Shown here piece by piece: positions 1 to 7,928 of a stretch of 64,000 nucleotides of DNA (positions within the stretch are counted from its first letter, which is position 1; every line of letters starts with the position of its first letter). Below the pieces are notes generated by a model that was given only the letters and a program-made list of their open reading frames with translations, was not told the DNA's origin and did not search any database. Source of the DNA: Sulfitobacter sp. THAF37 (GTDB taxonomy: Bacteria; Pseudomonadota; Alphaproteobacteria; Rhodobacterales; Rhodobacteraceae). Position numbers and translations under genes: made by a program. Where the stretch lies: assembly GCF_009363555.1 (NCBI RefSeq), contig NZ_CP045372.1, positions 930,001-994,000 of the forward strand. The letters are read 5' to 3'.

Positions 1-577
1 CATAGTCCGGCAGCGTCTTGTTACCGATGTTATCCACCGGCTTTGTGAACGTTGTGCCTGCACCGGGCGCGGACAGAGCTTCTGCGGTGCCGCTGCGACG
101 GTCGCCGCGCACGACGTTAACCGTGTACTGCTCCGTTTCGCCAAGGTTCGCTGTCGGGCTATCTGCGGTGATTCCGCCTGCCGCACGCAACGGGATCGCA
201 ACCATTTCGCCATTGATGTTCAACTGCGCGCCGGTGCCGTTTACCAAGCTGTTGTCGAACTGGAACTGGAAGGTAATTTCTTCCATCGCATCGCCATCAT
301 TGTCGATGTGAATTTCATACAGCGCATCAGGGTCCATGGTGAAGTAGTTCGGACCGCCATAAGGCGCCTGAAGCGGAACATAGTTCGCGATCAACGTCAC
401 ATAGTCTTCGCGGCCCGGTTCGTAGCTGCGGAAAACATAGAAATCCGTTGCATCCACTTTCGGCTGCTCCGTGATCCCGGGCGCCTCTCGGTGCGAAGAC
501 GCACCTACCATCGTTGCCGAGACGCAGGCGACCACCGCCGACGACCCTAGCAGGAATTTTCTGATTGGTGTCTTCAT
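1..577 (-). CDS. DUF4331 family exported protein, C-terminus cut by window edge
   Basis: Reading leftward from an ATG at 577-575, the frame stays open for 192 codons to the window edge, so the C-terminus is missing. The N-terminus MKTPIRKFLLGSSAVVAA is a signal peptide. It is followed by ASSHREAPGI and KVDATDFYVFRSYEP, the pattern I know from DUF4331 proteins. A good ribosome site (AGGGAGAG) precedes the start. DUF4331 proteins are secreted or periplasmic and their function is unknown to me; in some bacteria they lie near extracytoplasmic stress genes. Nothing here gives a substrate. The family call is fairly firm. Confidence 0.8.
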   Translation of the reverse strand, partial: MKTPIRKFLLGSSAVVACVSATMVGASSHREAPGITEQPKVDATDFYVFRSYEPGREDYVTLIANYVPLQAPYGGPNYFTMDPDALYEIHIDNDGDAMEEITFQFQFDNSLVNGTGAQLNINGEMVAIPLRAAGGITADSPTANLGETEQYTVNVVRGDRRSGTAEALSAPGAGTTFTKPVDNIGNKTLPDY

Positions 578-787
578 GTCACTCTCCCTAAAGTGTTCAA
601 ATTATTCATTTATCCACCTCCGCGAAGGCGGGGCACTTGGCAGCGGCCCAATACGCACGCAATAAATCACTGCGCTGGCCAACTGCCAATCAGCGTAGCC
701 ACGGCAGCGCGAAAGGAAAGTTTCAGAAAAAGTTAACGACTGTCGCGATTGCTTGGCTCAGGTCCGATACACCGCTGGGCCTAGCGG

Positions 788-1354
788 TCAGCGCAGGCCT
801 TCACGGGCGATGAGCCGGGCAAGATCCAGAATCAGCTGGCCCCGCGCGGCTGCAATCGCGCCGACACCGCCTTCGGGGTCGAAGGGCACGCTGAGATCGA
901 AAAGCCCCGACCGTTCCCGCCGCCCATCCGTTACGGCGACAAAATACTGACCGGACGCCCGAAAGTCCCCAGCAGACCGAGCGACCAGTTCGGCAAAGCG
1001 AACTTCGAGCCGCGCATCCGGGAACGCCTCGAACGGCCAAGGTTCCGAAGCCACCCGCCGTCCGGTCAACCGCGCGAGGTTCTGGCTCAATTCAAGGGCG
1101 ACGGCCCGCTCGGGCGCGTCCGCCCACAGGATATCCGAAGAACTGGTCAGCGTCCCGTCCGCGGCCTGTATGGCGATTTCTTCCGACGCCGCGTAGCTGG
1201 GCAAGGAGACGTCGCGCACTTCGACAGCGCCGAAAGCGATCCGCTCGCTCTGGGTCACGGACGGCGTGGTGACGGCAAAACGGGTCGCAGTGCCGCCACA
1301 GGCCGCGAGCATCAGGATCAGGCCAAGGCCCAGTGCGCGGTGTGCTAGTGTCAT
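788..1354 (-). CDS. pqiC: PqiC-like outer-membrane lipoprotein (ABC-type transport auxiliary)
   Basis: The 188-residue product starts with a lipoprotein signal, LGLGLILMLAACGG, whose lipobox is LAAC. The rest fits the PqiC/YmbA (DUF330) family, small lipoproteins that anchor MCE-protein tunnels to the outer membrane. It is the last gene of the pqi operon and begins 3 bases after the pqiB stop, with ribosome site GGAAGG. In Escherichia coli PqiC sits at the periplasmic face of the outer membrane and contacts the PqiB needle; I infer the same role here. Detailed similarity cannot be measured by eye. Confidence 0.8.
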   Translation of the reverse strand: MTLAHRALGLGLILMLAACGGTATRFAVTTPSVTQSERIAFGAVEVRDVSLPSYAASEEIAIQAADGTLTSSSDILWADAPERAVALELSQNLARLTGRRVASEPWPFEAFPDARLEVRFAELVARSAGDFRASGQYFVAVTDGRRERSGLFDLSVPFDPEGGVGAIAAARGQLILDLARLIAREGLR

Positions 1355-1357
1355 GTC

Positions 1358-3805
1358 TTACCTTCCCAGCAAAAGAGAATTGGGGTTTCGCTCGATGGTT
1401 CGAGCAAGAGAAGTCAACGCATCAGCGGCTTTCTGGATGTCGCGCAGCGTGTCCTGCGCAGTTCGGCTCAACTGATCGCCCTTGTCGTAGCCCTGTATCG
1501 TCTGACTTGCCTGCGCAAAGAGCCGCGTCAACCGTTCCACGATTTGCGGCAGATCACGCGCCGTGACGGCGATATTGTCCGCAGCATTGCGCGCCGACGC
1601 CAGGGTCTGGTTCACATTGTTGATCGCGCCGCCCTCACGCAGTTCCTGCAGCGTATAGTTCACCTCGTCCAGGGCACGCTTCAGCGACCCCGGCAACGCC
1701 TTGGCGTCCTCGGTGCCGATCAATTCGTCCGCAGTCCGTGTCAGCTGCGTGAGTTCTGCCAGCAGTTCTTCGACCTCCAGCGACTCCGCCTTGTTTGCCA
1801 CCGCTTCGAAGCGTGCGATCAGCTGCGGCACGCCTGCAACAGAAGAGTTGACCGTATCGACAGCCGTCGCAGCATCGTCCAGCACACGGCTGATCCGCGC
1901 CGATATCTCGGGCAGGTCATCCGTTGCGGTCGCGATATTGGCTGCGGCCTGTCGAGCGGATGCCAGGGTCTGGTTGATGTCACGAACCGCACCGCCATCG
2001 CGCAGTTCCTTCAAGGTCGCATTGACCTGATCCACTGCATCCTTGAGCGCGACAGGCAATGCTGCCGCTTCCTCTGTTCCAAGCACGTTCTGCGCAGTTT
2101 CGACCAGAGCGGTCACTTCGGCCACCAGCTCCTCGACCTGCAACGCCTCGGCCTTCTGCGCAACGGCACGGACATCGGAAATAAGGTCCGGCACCCCCTC
2201 GACAGAGGTTGATAGCGATTGTGCCGTGACCGCGACGGTGTCGATGGCGTCGATCAACTTGGTCGCAAGCTGTTGTTCCTCCAGTTCGGCGACCAGCGCC
2301 TCGACCCGGGAGAGGGTCGCGTTCAGGGCAACCGGGATGTTGCGCACGTCTTCCGACGCGACCAGCCCCTGAATTTCAGCCAGCAGGTTGCGCACGTCCT
2401 GCGGCGTCTCGCGCAGCGCGTCGTCCGACACCAGCGCCTCTGCCGAGTCGAGGAAGGTGATCGCGGAATTGAGCAGCTCCTCGATCGGAAGGCTGTTGAT
2501 CCGGTTGAAAACACCTTCGACTGTCGCGGCCGCGTCAGACACCTCGCTTTCGGTGGTCGGCAGACGGGGCGGCAGGTTTCCTTCGCTGACCAGTTGGGCC
2601 TCCGGGACATCCGGCACATCCACAAGTTCGATCTTCAGGCCGCCTGTCAGAAGGCTCGCGGATGCCAGCCGCGCCCGCAGGCCGCCCTGCACACGGTCCT
2701 GAAGAAAGGCCAGCGCATTCTCGGCTGTGACCTCGCCCGGCAAGCCAAGTCGCGCCGGCTGGATCGAGAGATTCACGTTAAGACGCACGCGGTTATCGCC
2801 GTAGAGATCGTAATTCACGACGCCGGACAACGCCTCGACCTCGCCGATCTTGAGGCCCGCCATCTCGACCGGGGCACCGGTCGCGAGCCCGGCGATATTG
2901 TCCTCGAACACCACGCTTAGCTTCAGGGGATCGACCTCTGACGCGTTGAACAGCGAATTACGCGCCGATTCCTTGTCGGGATAGATCTCGAAAATGGAAC
3001 CGTCCTGAACCGTTCCGCCGCCAGACACGAAGGTGTCGAATGTGATCCCGCCGCCGACCAGTGTGGCAAGCGAGGAAAAGTCGATCTCGGCCCCGGCGGG
3101 ACCGATGTTCACGGTAAACCCCGAGGCGTCCCAGAACCGGGTGTTTTCATTGATCAGGGACCGATGCTCTTCGAATATCAGGGCCTCGACAATGGCGAAG
3201 TTGCCGCGCGGCGCGATTTTGGCGCGACCGACCCGGCCAACCTCGATGCCCTTGAACAGGATCGGGGCGTTGTCGGTCAATTGCCCGTTGGCGACTGTGC
3301 GAAACGCAATCTCAAGTCCGCCACGCCCCGAGCGGATCAGCGGTGGCTCTGATGCCCCCACGAACCGCGTCATCTCGCTACCGATCTGATCGTCCCACGA
3401 GCCTTCGATGTGCACGCCGCTCAACACGGTGGACAGGCCGGTGATGCCCTGGGCTGTCACCTCGGGCTGAACGATCCAGAAGACGGCACCACTGTCGATA
3501 TAGGGCGCGACGTCCTTTGCCACGCGGATGGAGGCCAGAACCCTGCCCAGTCCTTCGGTGAAGCCGACATCCTCGACCGTGCCGACGGTAATGTCGCGAT
3601 AGCGAAGCTCGGTCTCGCCCGCCTTGATGCCCGCACCGTTTTCGAACTCCACGACGATCAGCGGACCGCGGGAGTTGTAGGATTGCCACGCTACGCCAAG
3701 AGCCACGACAAGCGCGAGGACAGGGAGAATCCAGATAACGGATGCCCCGCTGAAAAAGACCTTGCGCACAGGCGATACCGATACATCCGGCAACTCGTCA
3801 TTCAT
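1358..3805 (-). CDS. pqiB: PqiB-like MCE-domain protein with long repeated helical C-terminus
   Basis: This 815-residue protein has one N-terminal membrane helix (about 22-42) and three MCE domains (about 47-140, 163-260 and 294-396). A long, mostly helical C-terminal half follows. E. coli PqiB is about 546 residues, so this one is much longer. The extra length comes from repeats: residues 537-657 and 658-778 are two clear copies with a 121-residue period (both start GVP and share NQTLASAR). A degenerate copy starts near 430. MCE proteins form hexameric rings and needles that carry lipids across the periplasm. It overlaps the upstream pqiA-like gene by 8 bases. Confidence 0.85.
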   Translation of the reverse strand: MNDELPDVSVSPVRKVFFSGASVIWILPVLALVVALGVAWQSYNSRGPLIVVEFENGAGIKAGETELRYRDITVGTVEDVGFTEGLGRVLASIRVAKDVAPYIDSGAVFWIVQPEVTAQGITGLSTVLSGVHIEGSWDDQIGSEMTRFVGASEPPLIRSGRGGLEIAFRTVANGQLTDNAPILFKGIEVGRVGRAKIAPRGNFAIVEALIFEEHRSLINENTRFWDASGFTVNIGPAGAEIDFSSLATLVGGGITFDTFVSGGGTVQDGSIFEIYPDKESARNSLFNASEVDPLKLSVVFEDNIAGLATGAPVEMAGLKIGEVEALSGVVNYDLYGDNRVRLNVNLSIQPARLGLPGEVTAENALAFLQDRVQGGLRARLASASLLTGGLKIELVDVPDVPEAQLVSEGNLPPRLPTTESEVSDAAATVEGVFNRINSLPIEELLNSAITFLDSAEALVSDDALRETPQDVRNLLAEIQGLVASEDVRNIPVALNATLSRVEALVAELEEQQLATKLIDAIDTVAVTAQSLSTSVEGVPDLISDVRAVAQKAEALQVEELVAEVTALVETAQNVLGTEEAAALPVALKDAVDQVNATLKELRDGGAVRDINQTLASARQAAANIATATDDLPEISARISRVLDDAATAVDTVNSSVAGVPQLIARFEAVANKAESLEVEELLAELTQLTRTADELIGTEDAKALPGSLKRALDEVNYTLQELREGGAINNVNQTLASARNAADNIAVTARDLPQIVERLTRLFAQASQTIQGYDKGDQLSRTAQDTLRDIQKAADALTSLARTIERNPNSLLLGR

Positions 3806-4457
3806 TAGCTACTGAACCCCCTTCAGCGGCTCTCGCATCCCAGATCATACGGAGATCGAAAGCCTGAGCAGACAACATCGTAAATATCACCGAAAGCGCG
3901 AAAAAGATGCTCGCCGGGCCGGGATGGATGGATGCCAGTGTATTGAGTTGCACCAATGCGGACATAATCGCAACGACAAAAATATCGATCATCGACCACC
4001 TGCCGATATATTCGACAATCTCGTACATGATCTGCCGCCGGTGCGTGCTCAGACGGGAACCCGACTTGATGCTGAGGGCAAGGTAGGCAATCGCCCAGAA
4101 TTTACCCAGCGGAATGAACACGGACGCAAAGATGATGATCGCGGCGATTCCGAAGTTTCCGTAGTGGGCCAATTCGACCGCACCGCCGATGATGGTGCTT
4201 TCGTCTTCTTGAAAAAGCGTGCGGGTCTTGAGCATCGGATAAAGGTTTGCCGGAATATAGCACATGAACCCGAACACCCAGAGCGCCCATACCCGGCTCA
4301 GGCTGCGGGTATGACGTGACACCAGCTTGTGACCGCACCGCCCACACGTAGTGGTCGAGATCGGCCAGACCTTGGCGCAGCGATCGCAGGCGACCAGGTT
4401 CAGGTCTTTGGCGCTGACGATACTCTCGGGTTTTCCAATGAATTCCATACCGACCAC
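3798..4457 (-). CDS. pqiA: PqiA-like membrane protein, second (C-terminal-half) unit
   Basis: The 219-residue product carries a paired-cysteine zinc-ribbon-like segment (CDRC and CGRC near residues 24-42) and about four membrane helices. The motif YIPANLYPML is typical of PqiA. E. coli PqiA is a single chain of about 417 residues made of two such halves; here the halves are separate genes. This frame opens 58 bases inside the upstream PqiA-like gene. An internal start, MEFIGKP at 4448, is also possible. It probably forms the inner-membrane partner of the MCE protein encoded just downstream. Confidence 0.8.
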   Translation of the reverse strand: MVGMEFIGKPESIVSAKDLNLVACDRCAKVWPISTTTCGRCGHKLVSRHTRSLSRVWALWVFGFMCYIPANLYPMLKTRTLFQEDESTIIGGAVELAHYGNFGIAAIIIFASVFIPLGKFWAIAYLALSIKSGSRLSTHRRQIMYEIVEYIGRWSMIDIFVVAIMSALVQLNTLASIHPGPASIFFALSVIFTMLSAQAFDLRMIWDARAAEGGSVANE

Positions 4458-5062
4458 TTACACATAAAACTGTCCTGCGCGATCACAAGGACACACAGAA
4501 TGGCGAACATCCAGAAGGCGGGGCCAAAGTCCACATTGGCCAGGTCAGAGACCTTGACCAGCGCCACGGCGCATCCGATTGCAAATATTTCGGCCATAGA
4601 CCAGGGCCGCAAGGCTTCCGACAGACGAAAGGCGTGCATCGCATGTGGCGCCGGGTCACGGTCCAGCACCACGGGCATCAGTACATAAACCGTCAGAAGG
4701 GCCCGCAGCAGCGGGATGATGATGATCAGACCCGCCGTCGCGAGGGACAGAAAGATCATCGGTCCCCCGGAAAACGCCAGAGCGGCATCCAGAACCGAAA
4801 CCGAGTTCTTGTTGCCCGCCGCGTCGATTGACAGGAACGGAAACACCGCCGCTCCGATGATCAGCACCACGACCGAAAGCGCAACGGCGATGATGCGCAG
4901 CCCCGCGTGGCGGCGCGGCGCGATCAGCACCGTGTGACAGCGTTGGCACTGCGCACGCTCGCCCACCCCCGGCCTCTTGAGGTGATAGACGGCGTCGCAT
5001 TGCGGACAAACGATCAGTTCGTCCAGCGGTGTGCTTGTCATGGGTTCGACAGTATCCTTCAT
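4400..5062 (-). CDS. pqiA: PqiA-like membrane protein, first (N-terminal-half) unit
   Basis: This is the first gene of the pqi operon. The protein has CPQC and CQRC cysteine pairs followed by about four membrane segments, including one near GAAVFPFLSIDA. I chose the ATG at 5062 (MKDTVEPM). An ATG at 5041 (MTSTPLDEL) is equally possible; upstream frame to 5161 is low-complexity and lacks a ribosome site. The gene corresponds to the N-terminal half of a fused PqiA. The overlapping arrangement suggests translational coupling, so both halves would be made together. Confidence 0.75.
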   Translation of the reverse strand: MKDTVEPMTSTPLDELIVCPQCDAVYHLKRPGVGERAQCQRCHTVLIAPRRHAGLRIIAVALSVVVLIIGAAVFPFLSIDAAGNKNSVSVLDAALAFSGGPMIFLSLATAGLIIIIPLLRALLTVYVLMPVVLDRDPAPHAMHAFRLSEALRPWSMAEIFAIGCAVALVKVSDLANVDFGPAFWMFAILCVLVIAQDSFMCKWSVWNSLENPRVSSAPKT

Positions 5063-5154
5063 GACCACTTGATATAGGAAGGCCCGTCGGCATGACACGC
5101 AAATTTTCGCGCGTCGGGGGCGGTGCGCTTTCCCGCCGACCAACCGCCCCGGTC

Positions 5155-5180
5155 GGAACATTCAACCGCAGCCAACCGTT
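5155..5180 (+). promoter_or_regulatory. EcfG-type general stress promoter for the DJ-1/PfpI gene
   Basis: GGAAC at 5155-5159 and CGTT at 5177-5180 are separated by exactly 17 bases. This matches the alphaproteobacterial EcfG consensus GGAAC-N16/17-CGTT. Transcription would start near 5190, about 27 bases before the DJ-1/PfpI gene. A complete EcfG module lies in this window at 22880-26232. Confidence 0.75.
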
Positions 5181-5216
5181 GGCCTTTCAAGTGAAAATAA
5201 ACCCAGGAGACGACAA

Positions 5217-5777
5217 ATGACGCAGATCAACGAAGCGAACATTCTCATCCTCGCAACCAACGGTTTCGAACAGTCCGAACTGGAACATCCGTTGAAACAG
5301 CTGCGGGAAAAGGGTGCGACCGTCCATGTCGCCACACCCGACGGCAACGACATCAAGGGCTGGGATACGGACGATTGGGGTGGCACGGTACCTGCAGACC
5401 TGGCGCTGGCGGATGTGAACGCGCAAAGCTATGATGCGATCGTCCTGCCCGGCGGGCAGATCAACCCCGACCTGCTGCGCGTGAACGAGGACGCGGTGCA
5501 ATTGATCCGCACCTTCGCCGATGCGGGCAAGGTTGTCGCCGCGATATGCCATGCGCCATGGCTGCTGATCGAGGCTGGCATCATCAAGGGGCGCAAAGCG
5601 ACCTCCTACAACTCCATCTCGACCGACATGAAGAACGCCGGCGCACTTTGGGAAGACAGCGAAGTCGTGGCGGATCAAGGCATCGTGACAAGCCGCAACC
5701 CGAACGACCTGGACGCATTTGTTGCGAAGATCGTCGAGGAAGTTGAGGAAGGAAAGCACGAGCGCCGCGCCGCCTGA
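5217..5777 (+). CDS. DJ-1/PfpI superfamily protein (class I glutamine-amidotransferase-like)
   Basis: The 186-residue protein has the PfpI/YhbO-type nucleophile elbow AAICHAPWLL, with Cys111 followed by His112 and an acidic partner Glu18 in GFEQSEL. Members of this group are reported as glyoxalases, proteases or deglycases. The exact activity is disputed and cannot be read here; a role in protein or carbonyl stress is the usual inference. The start has ribosome site AGGAG 6 to 10 bases upstream. The EcfG-type promoter in front makes it a likely general stress gene. It is monocistronic and ends at a hairpin terminator. Confidence 0.85.
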   Translation: MTQINEANILILATNGFEQSELEHPLKQLREKGATVHVATPDGNDIKGWDTDDWGGTVPADLALADVNAQSYDAIVLPGGQINPDLLRVNEDAVQLIRTFADAGKVVAAICHAPWLLIEAGIIKGRKATSYNSISTDMKNAGALWEDSEVVADQGIVTSRNPNDLDAFVAKIVEEVEEGKHERRAA

Positions 5778-5811
5778 TCCTCGCATCCTGACCTTGATAA
5801 GGTTCTGACAG

Positions 5812-5841
5812 GCCGCCGCTCCGCTTGGGGCGGCGGCTATT
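5812..5841. terminator. Bidirectional hairpin terminator
   Basis: An 11-bp stem (GCCGCCGCTCC and GGGGCGGCGGC, one G-T pair) with loop GCTT lies between two convergent genes. A short T-rich stretch follows on the plus strand. It probably ends the DJ-1 gene and may also serve the minus-strand cluster. Confidence 0.7.
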
Positions 5842-6933
5842 TCACGCGTTCTTCGTTACATCCCTGCCCAGTGTGGCAAGAATGCTCTTCGTATCCGCAC
5901 CCGGCGCACCTGGGGTCTGCGGCGCGCCGGTCCCTGACCTGCTGAACCGAGGCGCCACGTTCGACTGCTGCACGCCGTCCGGTGCGATCAACGAGTGACG
6001 GTGCCGAATGTGCGGATGACCTGCGGCCTCTGAGAAACTGAGAATCGGCGTGACACAGGCATCCGTCCCGCCAAAGACTTCCGCCCAGTCGTCGCGGCTG
6101 CGGCTGGCAAAGACCCCGGCGAACTGCGCGGTACGGTCCGGCCAGGTGGTTTGATCATTCTGCGTGTCTGCCAGTTCGGCAGGCAGCCCGAGACCGGACA
6201 GAAGCAACGCATAGAATTGTGGCTCCAGCGCGCCGACCGCCACAAAGCGCCCGTCCGAACACCGGTAGCAGCGATAGAACGGCGCACCGCCATCCAGCAT
6301 GTTCGCACCGCGGGTCTCCGACCATTTTCCGGCTGCAAGCATTCCGTGAATAAGGCCCATCATCGCAGGCACACCATCCACCATGGCTGCATCGACAACC
6401 TGCCCCTTTCCGGACACCCCGCGTTCGATCACCGCCGCCAGGATGCCGAAGATCAGGAACATCGTCCCCCCGCCGTAGTCCGCGACCAGGTTGAGGGGTG
6501 GCACGGGTGGACTGTCCGGCTCTCCCATCGCGTGCAGGGCACCGGTAAGCGACAGGTAGTTGATGTCATGTCCCGCGGTCCGCGCCCAGGGGCCCGTCTG
6601 GCCCCAGCCAGTCATCCGCGCATAGATCAGCGTCTCGGGGCAATCGTCGGGACCCAGGCCAAGCCGCTCCATCACGCCGGGGCGGAACCCCTCGATCAGG
6701 ACGTCACTCGCGGAAATGAGTGCTCTGGCATCCGCCAGCCCTTCCGGCGACTTCAGGTCGAAAACAACAGACCGCTTGCCGCGCCGGTTGATGTCCGTCC
6801 GGTCCGCGGGCGCCGAGGATCTGTCGACGCTGATCACATCTGCGCCGAGATCGGCCAGCAGCTGCCCGGCCAGCGGGCCGGGGCCAAGGCCTGCGAACTC
6901 CACCACCTTGAGAGAGGCGAGCGGGCCCGTCAT
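5842..6933 (-). CDS. Alpha-methylacyl-CoA racemase-like family III CoA-transferase fold protein
   Basis: The 363-residue protein belongs to the CaiB/BaiF fold. Three residues match the catalytic set of the mycobacterial racemase in spacing: His122 (AGHDINY), Asp152 (ADYGGG) and Glu237 (GALEPQFY); the mycobacterial numbers I recall are 126, 156 and 241. This favours epimerisation of 2-methylacyl-CoA thioesters over CoA transfer. It is the last gene of a five-gene minus-strand cluster and its ATG overlaps the stop of the upstream C45 gene (ATGA). Whether its substrate relates to the amide chemistry of its neighbours is unknown. Confidence 0.8.
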   Translation of the reverse strand: MTGPLASLKVVEFAGLGPGPLAGQLLADLGADVISVDRSSAPADRTDINRRGKRSVVFDLKSPEGLADARALISASDVLIEGFRPGVMERLGLGPDDCPETLIYARMTGWGQTGPWARTAGHDINYLSLTGALHAMGEPDSPPVPPLNLVADYGGGTMFLIFGILAAVIERGVSGKGQVVDAAMVDGVPAMMGLIHGMLAAGKWSETRGANMLDGGAPFYRCYRCSDGRFVAVGALEPQFYALLLSGLGLPAELADTQNDQTTWPDRTAQFAGVFASRSRDDWAEVFGGTDACVTPILSFSEAAGHPHIRHRHSLIAPDGVQQSNVAPRFSRSGTGAPQTPGAPGADTKSILATLGRDVTKNA

Positions 6934-7901
6934 GCAGCGCCCGGCACAAGCACTTCGCGCGCGCCTTCGGCAAAATCGTTCAGCGACAGGGCCCAGGTGG
7001 TGCCGGGCCAGCGCAGCTCCATCTCACGTTTTCGGGCACGGTAAACCGCCGTGTAAAGCGTGCCGAAACCAGCAGTGAAAGCGGTTGAATAGAGCGGTGG
7101 CTTGAGAAAGGCGTTGATGAACTTTTCCTCCGGATCCTTGTGCAGGCGCAGACGTTGCAGCAGGAACCGCTCCCGCTCCACCGTGGCGGTGAAACGGGCA
7201 TGGCTGACCCATTCCACGTTTTCCTGGTGGTTCGTCGCAACCGCCGCATGGGTGATCAGCGTATCGCGGTCCGGCCCCATCATCGCGGTGGCATACTTGC
7301 GTTTCCTGTCCAGCACGGTGACGTTGTAGCTCATGTGCGTGGGCACACGGGCCAGCACATCCGTCGCCTCGTCCGTGGTCGTGCAGGTCTGCAGGACGTA
7401 CCGCAGGATCAGCGGCACGCCGAACCCTTGCCCCACGATCCGCCGTCCGCCGAACGTCAGAGAGATCGCCAGCCCGGCGTCGTTCACACCATCCACGAGC
7501 CCCCACAGCCCGTCCGAGGTGCCCATCACGCGCCGTCCCTGCCAGTTGGTACGCAGCACCAGCTGATCAAAGGCGTTCGGGTTGTAGTCATAGTTGCGCA
7601 CCATGACCGGTTCCTTGCCCGCCCAGATCGCCTGGGAACAGCCCGACAGATACGGCGGCGGATTGTAAAAGCTCAGAAACCGTGCGGCATTGTCCCCACC
7701 ACCGGCCAGGGCACAGAGATCGTCGTACAGCGGCAAAAGCTCTGGCATGTGATCGGCCAGGGCGCGGCGGCATTCGGCATAGGTCGGACGGGCGGCGGCG
7801 CCTTCCTTGAGCCACCAGGCACGATAGTCCGGCCAGTACTCGGCGAAAAGCCCGGACCATTTCGGACCGGGCAATTCCATATCAAGTGCGCGCCAGTACA
7901 T
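6930..7901 (-). CDS. C45-type Ntn acyltransferase/hydrolase (acyl-CoA:6-APA acyltransferase-like)
   Basis: The 323-residue protein has the hallmarks of the acyl-coenzyme A:6-aminopenicillanate acyltransferase (peptidase C45) family. Gly87-Cys88 (SGCSQAIW) is the likely self-cleavage site and nucleophile, and RNYDYNP at about 102-108 is a conserved family motif. Such enzymes cut or form amide bonds, for example in carcinine, isopenicillin N or acyl-amino compounds. The start at 7901 has an AAAGG ribosome site. The gene lies 27 bases after the ATP-grasp gene. A ligase beside an amide hydrolase suggests making and breaking of one amide, but the substrate cannot be read. Confidence 0.75.
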   Translation of the reverse strand: MYWRALDMELPGPKWSGLFAEYWPDYRAWWLKEGAAARPTYAECRRALADHMPELLPLYDDLCALAGGGDNAARFLSFYNPPPYLSGCSQAIWAGKEPVMVRNYDYNPNAFDQLVLRTNWQGRRVMGTSDGLWGLVDGVNDAGLAISLTFGGRRIVGQGFGVPLILRYVLQTCTTTDEATDVLARVPTHMSYNVTVLDRKRKYATAMMGPDRDTLITHAAVATNHQENVEWVSHARFTATVERERFLLQRLRLHKDPEEKFINAFLKPPLYSTAFTAGFGTLYTAVYRARKREMELRWPGTTWALSLNDFAEGAREVLVPGAA

Positions 7902-7928
7902 CGCAGCCTTTCGGGATCGTGAGTGCCC

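Noticed and set aside
610..618. TTATCCACC, similar to a DnaA box
   Set aside because: A single site far from the replication genes; a functional origin needs a cluster.
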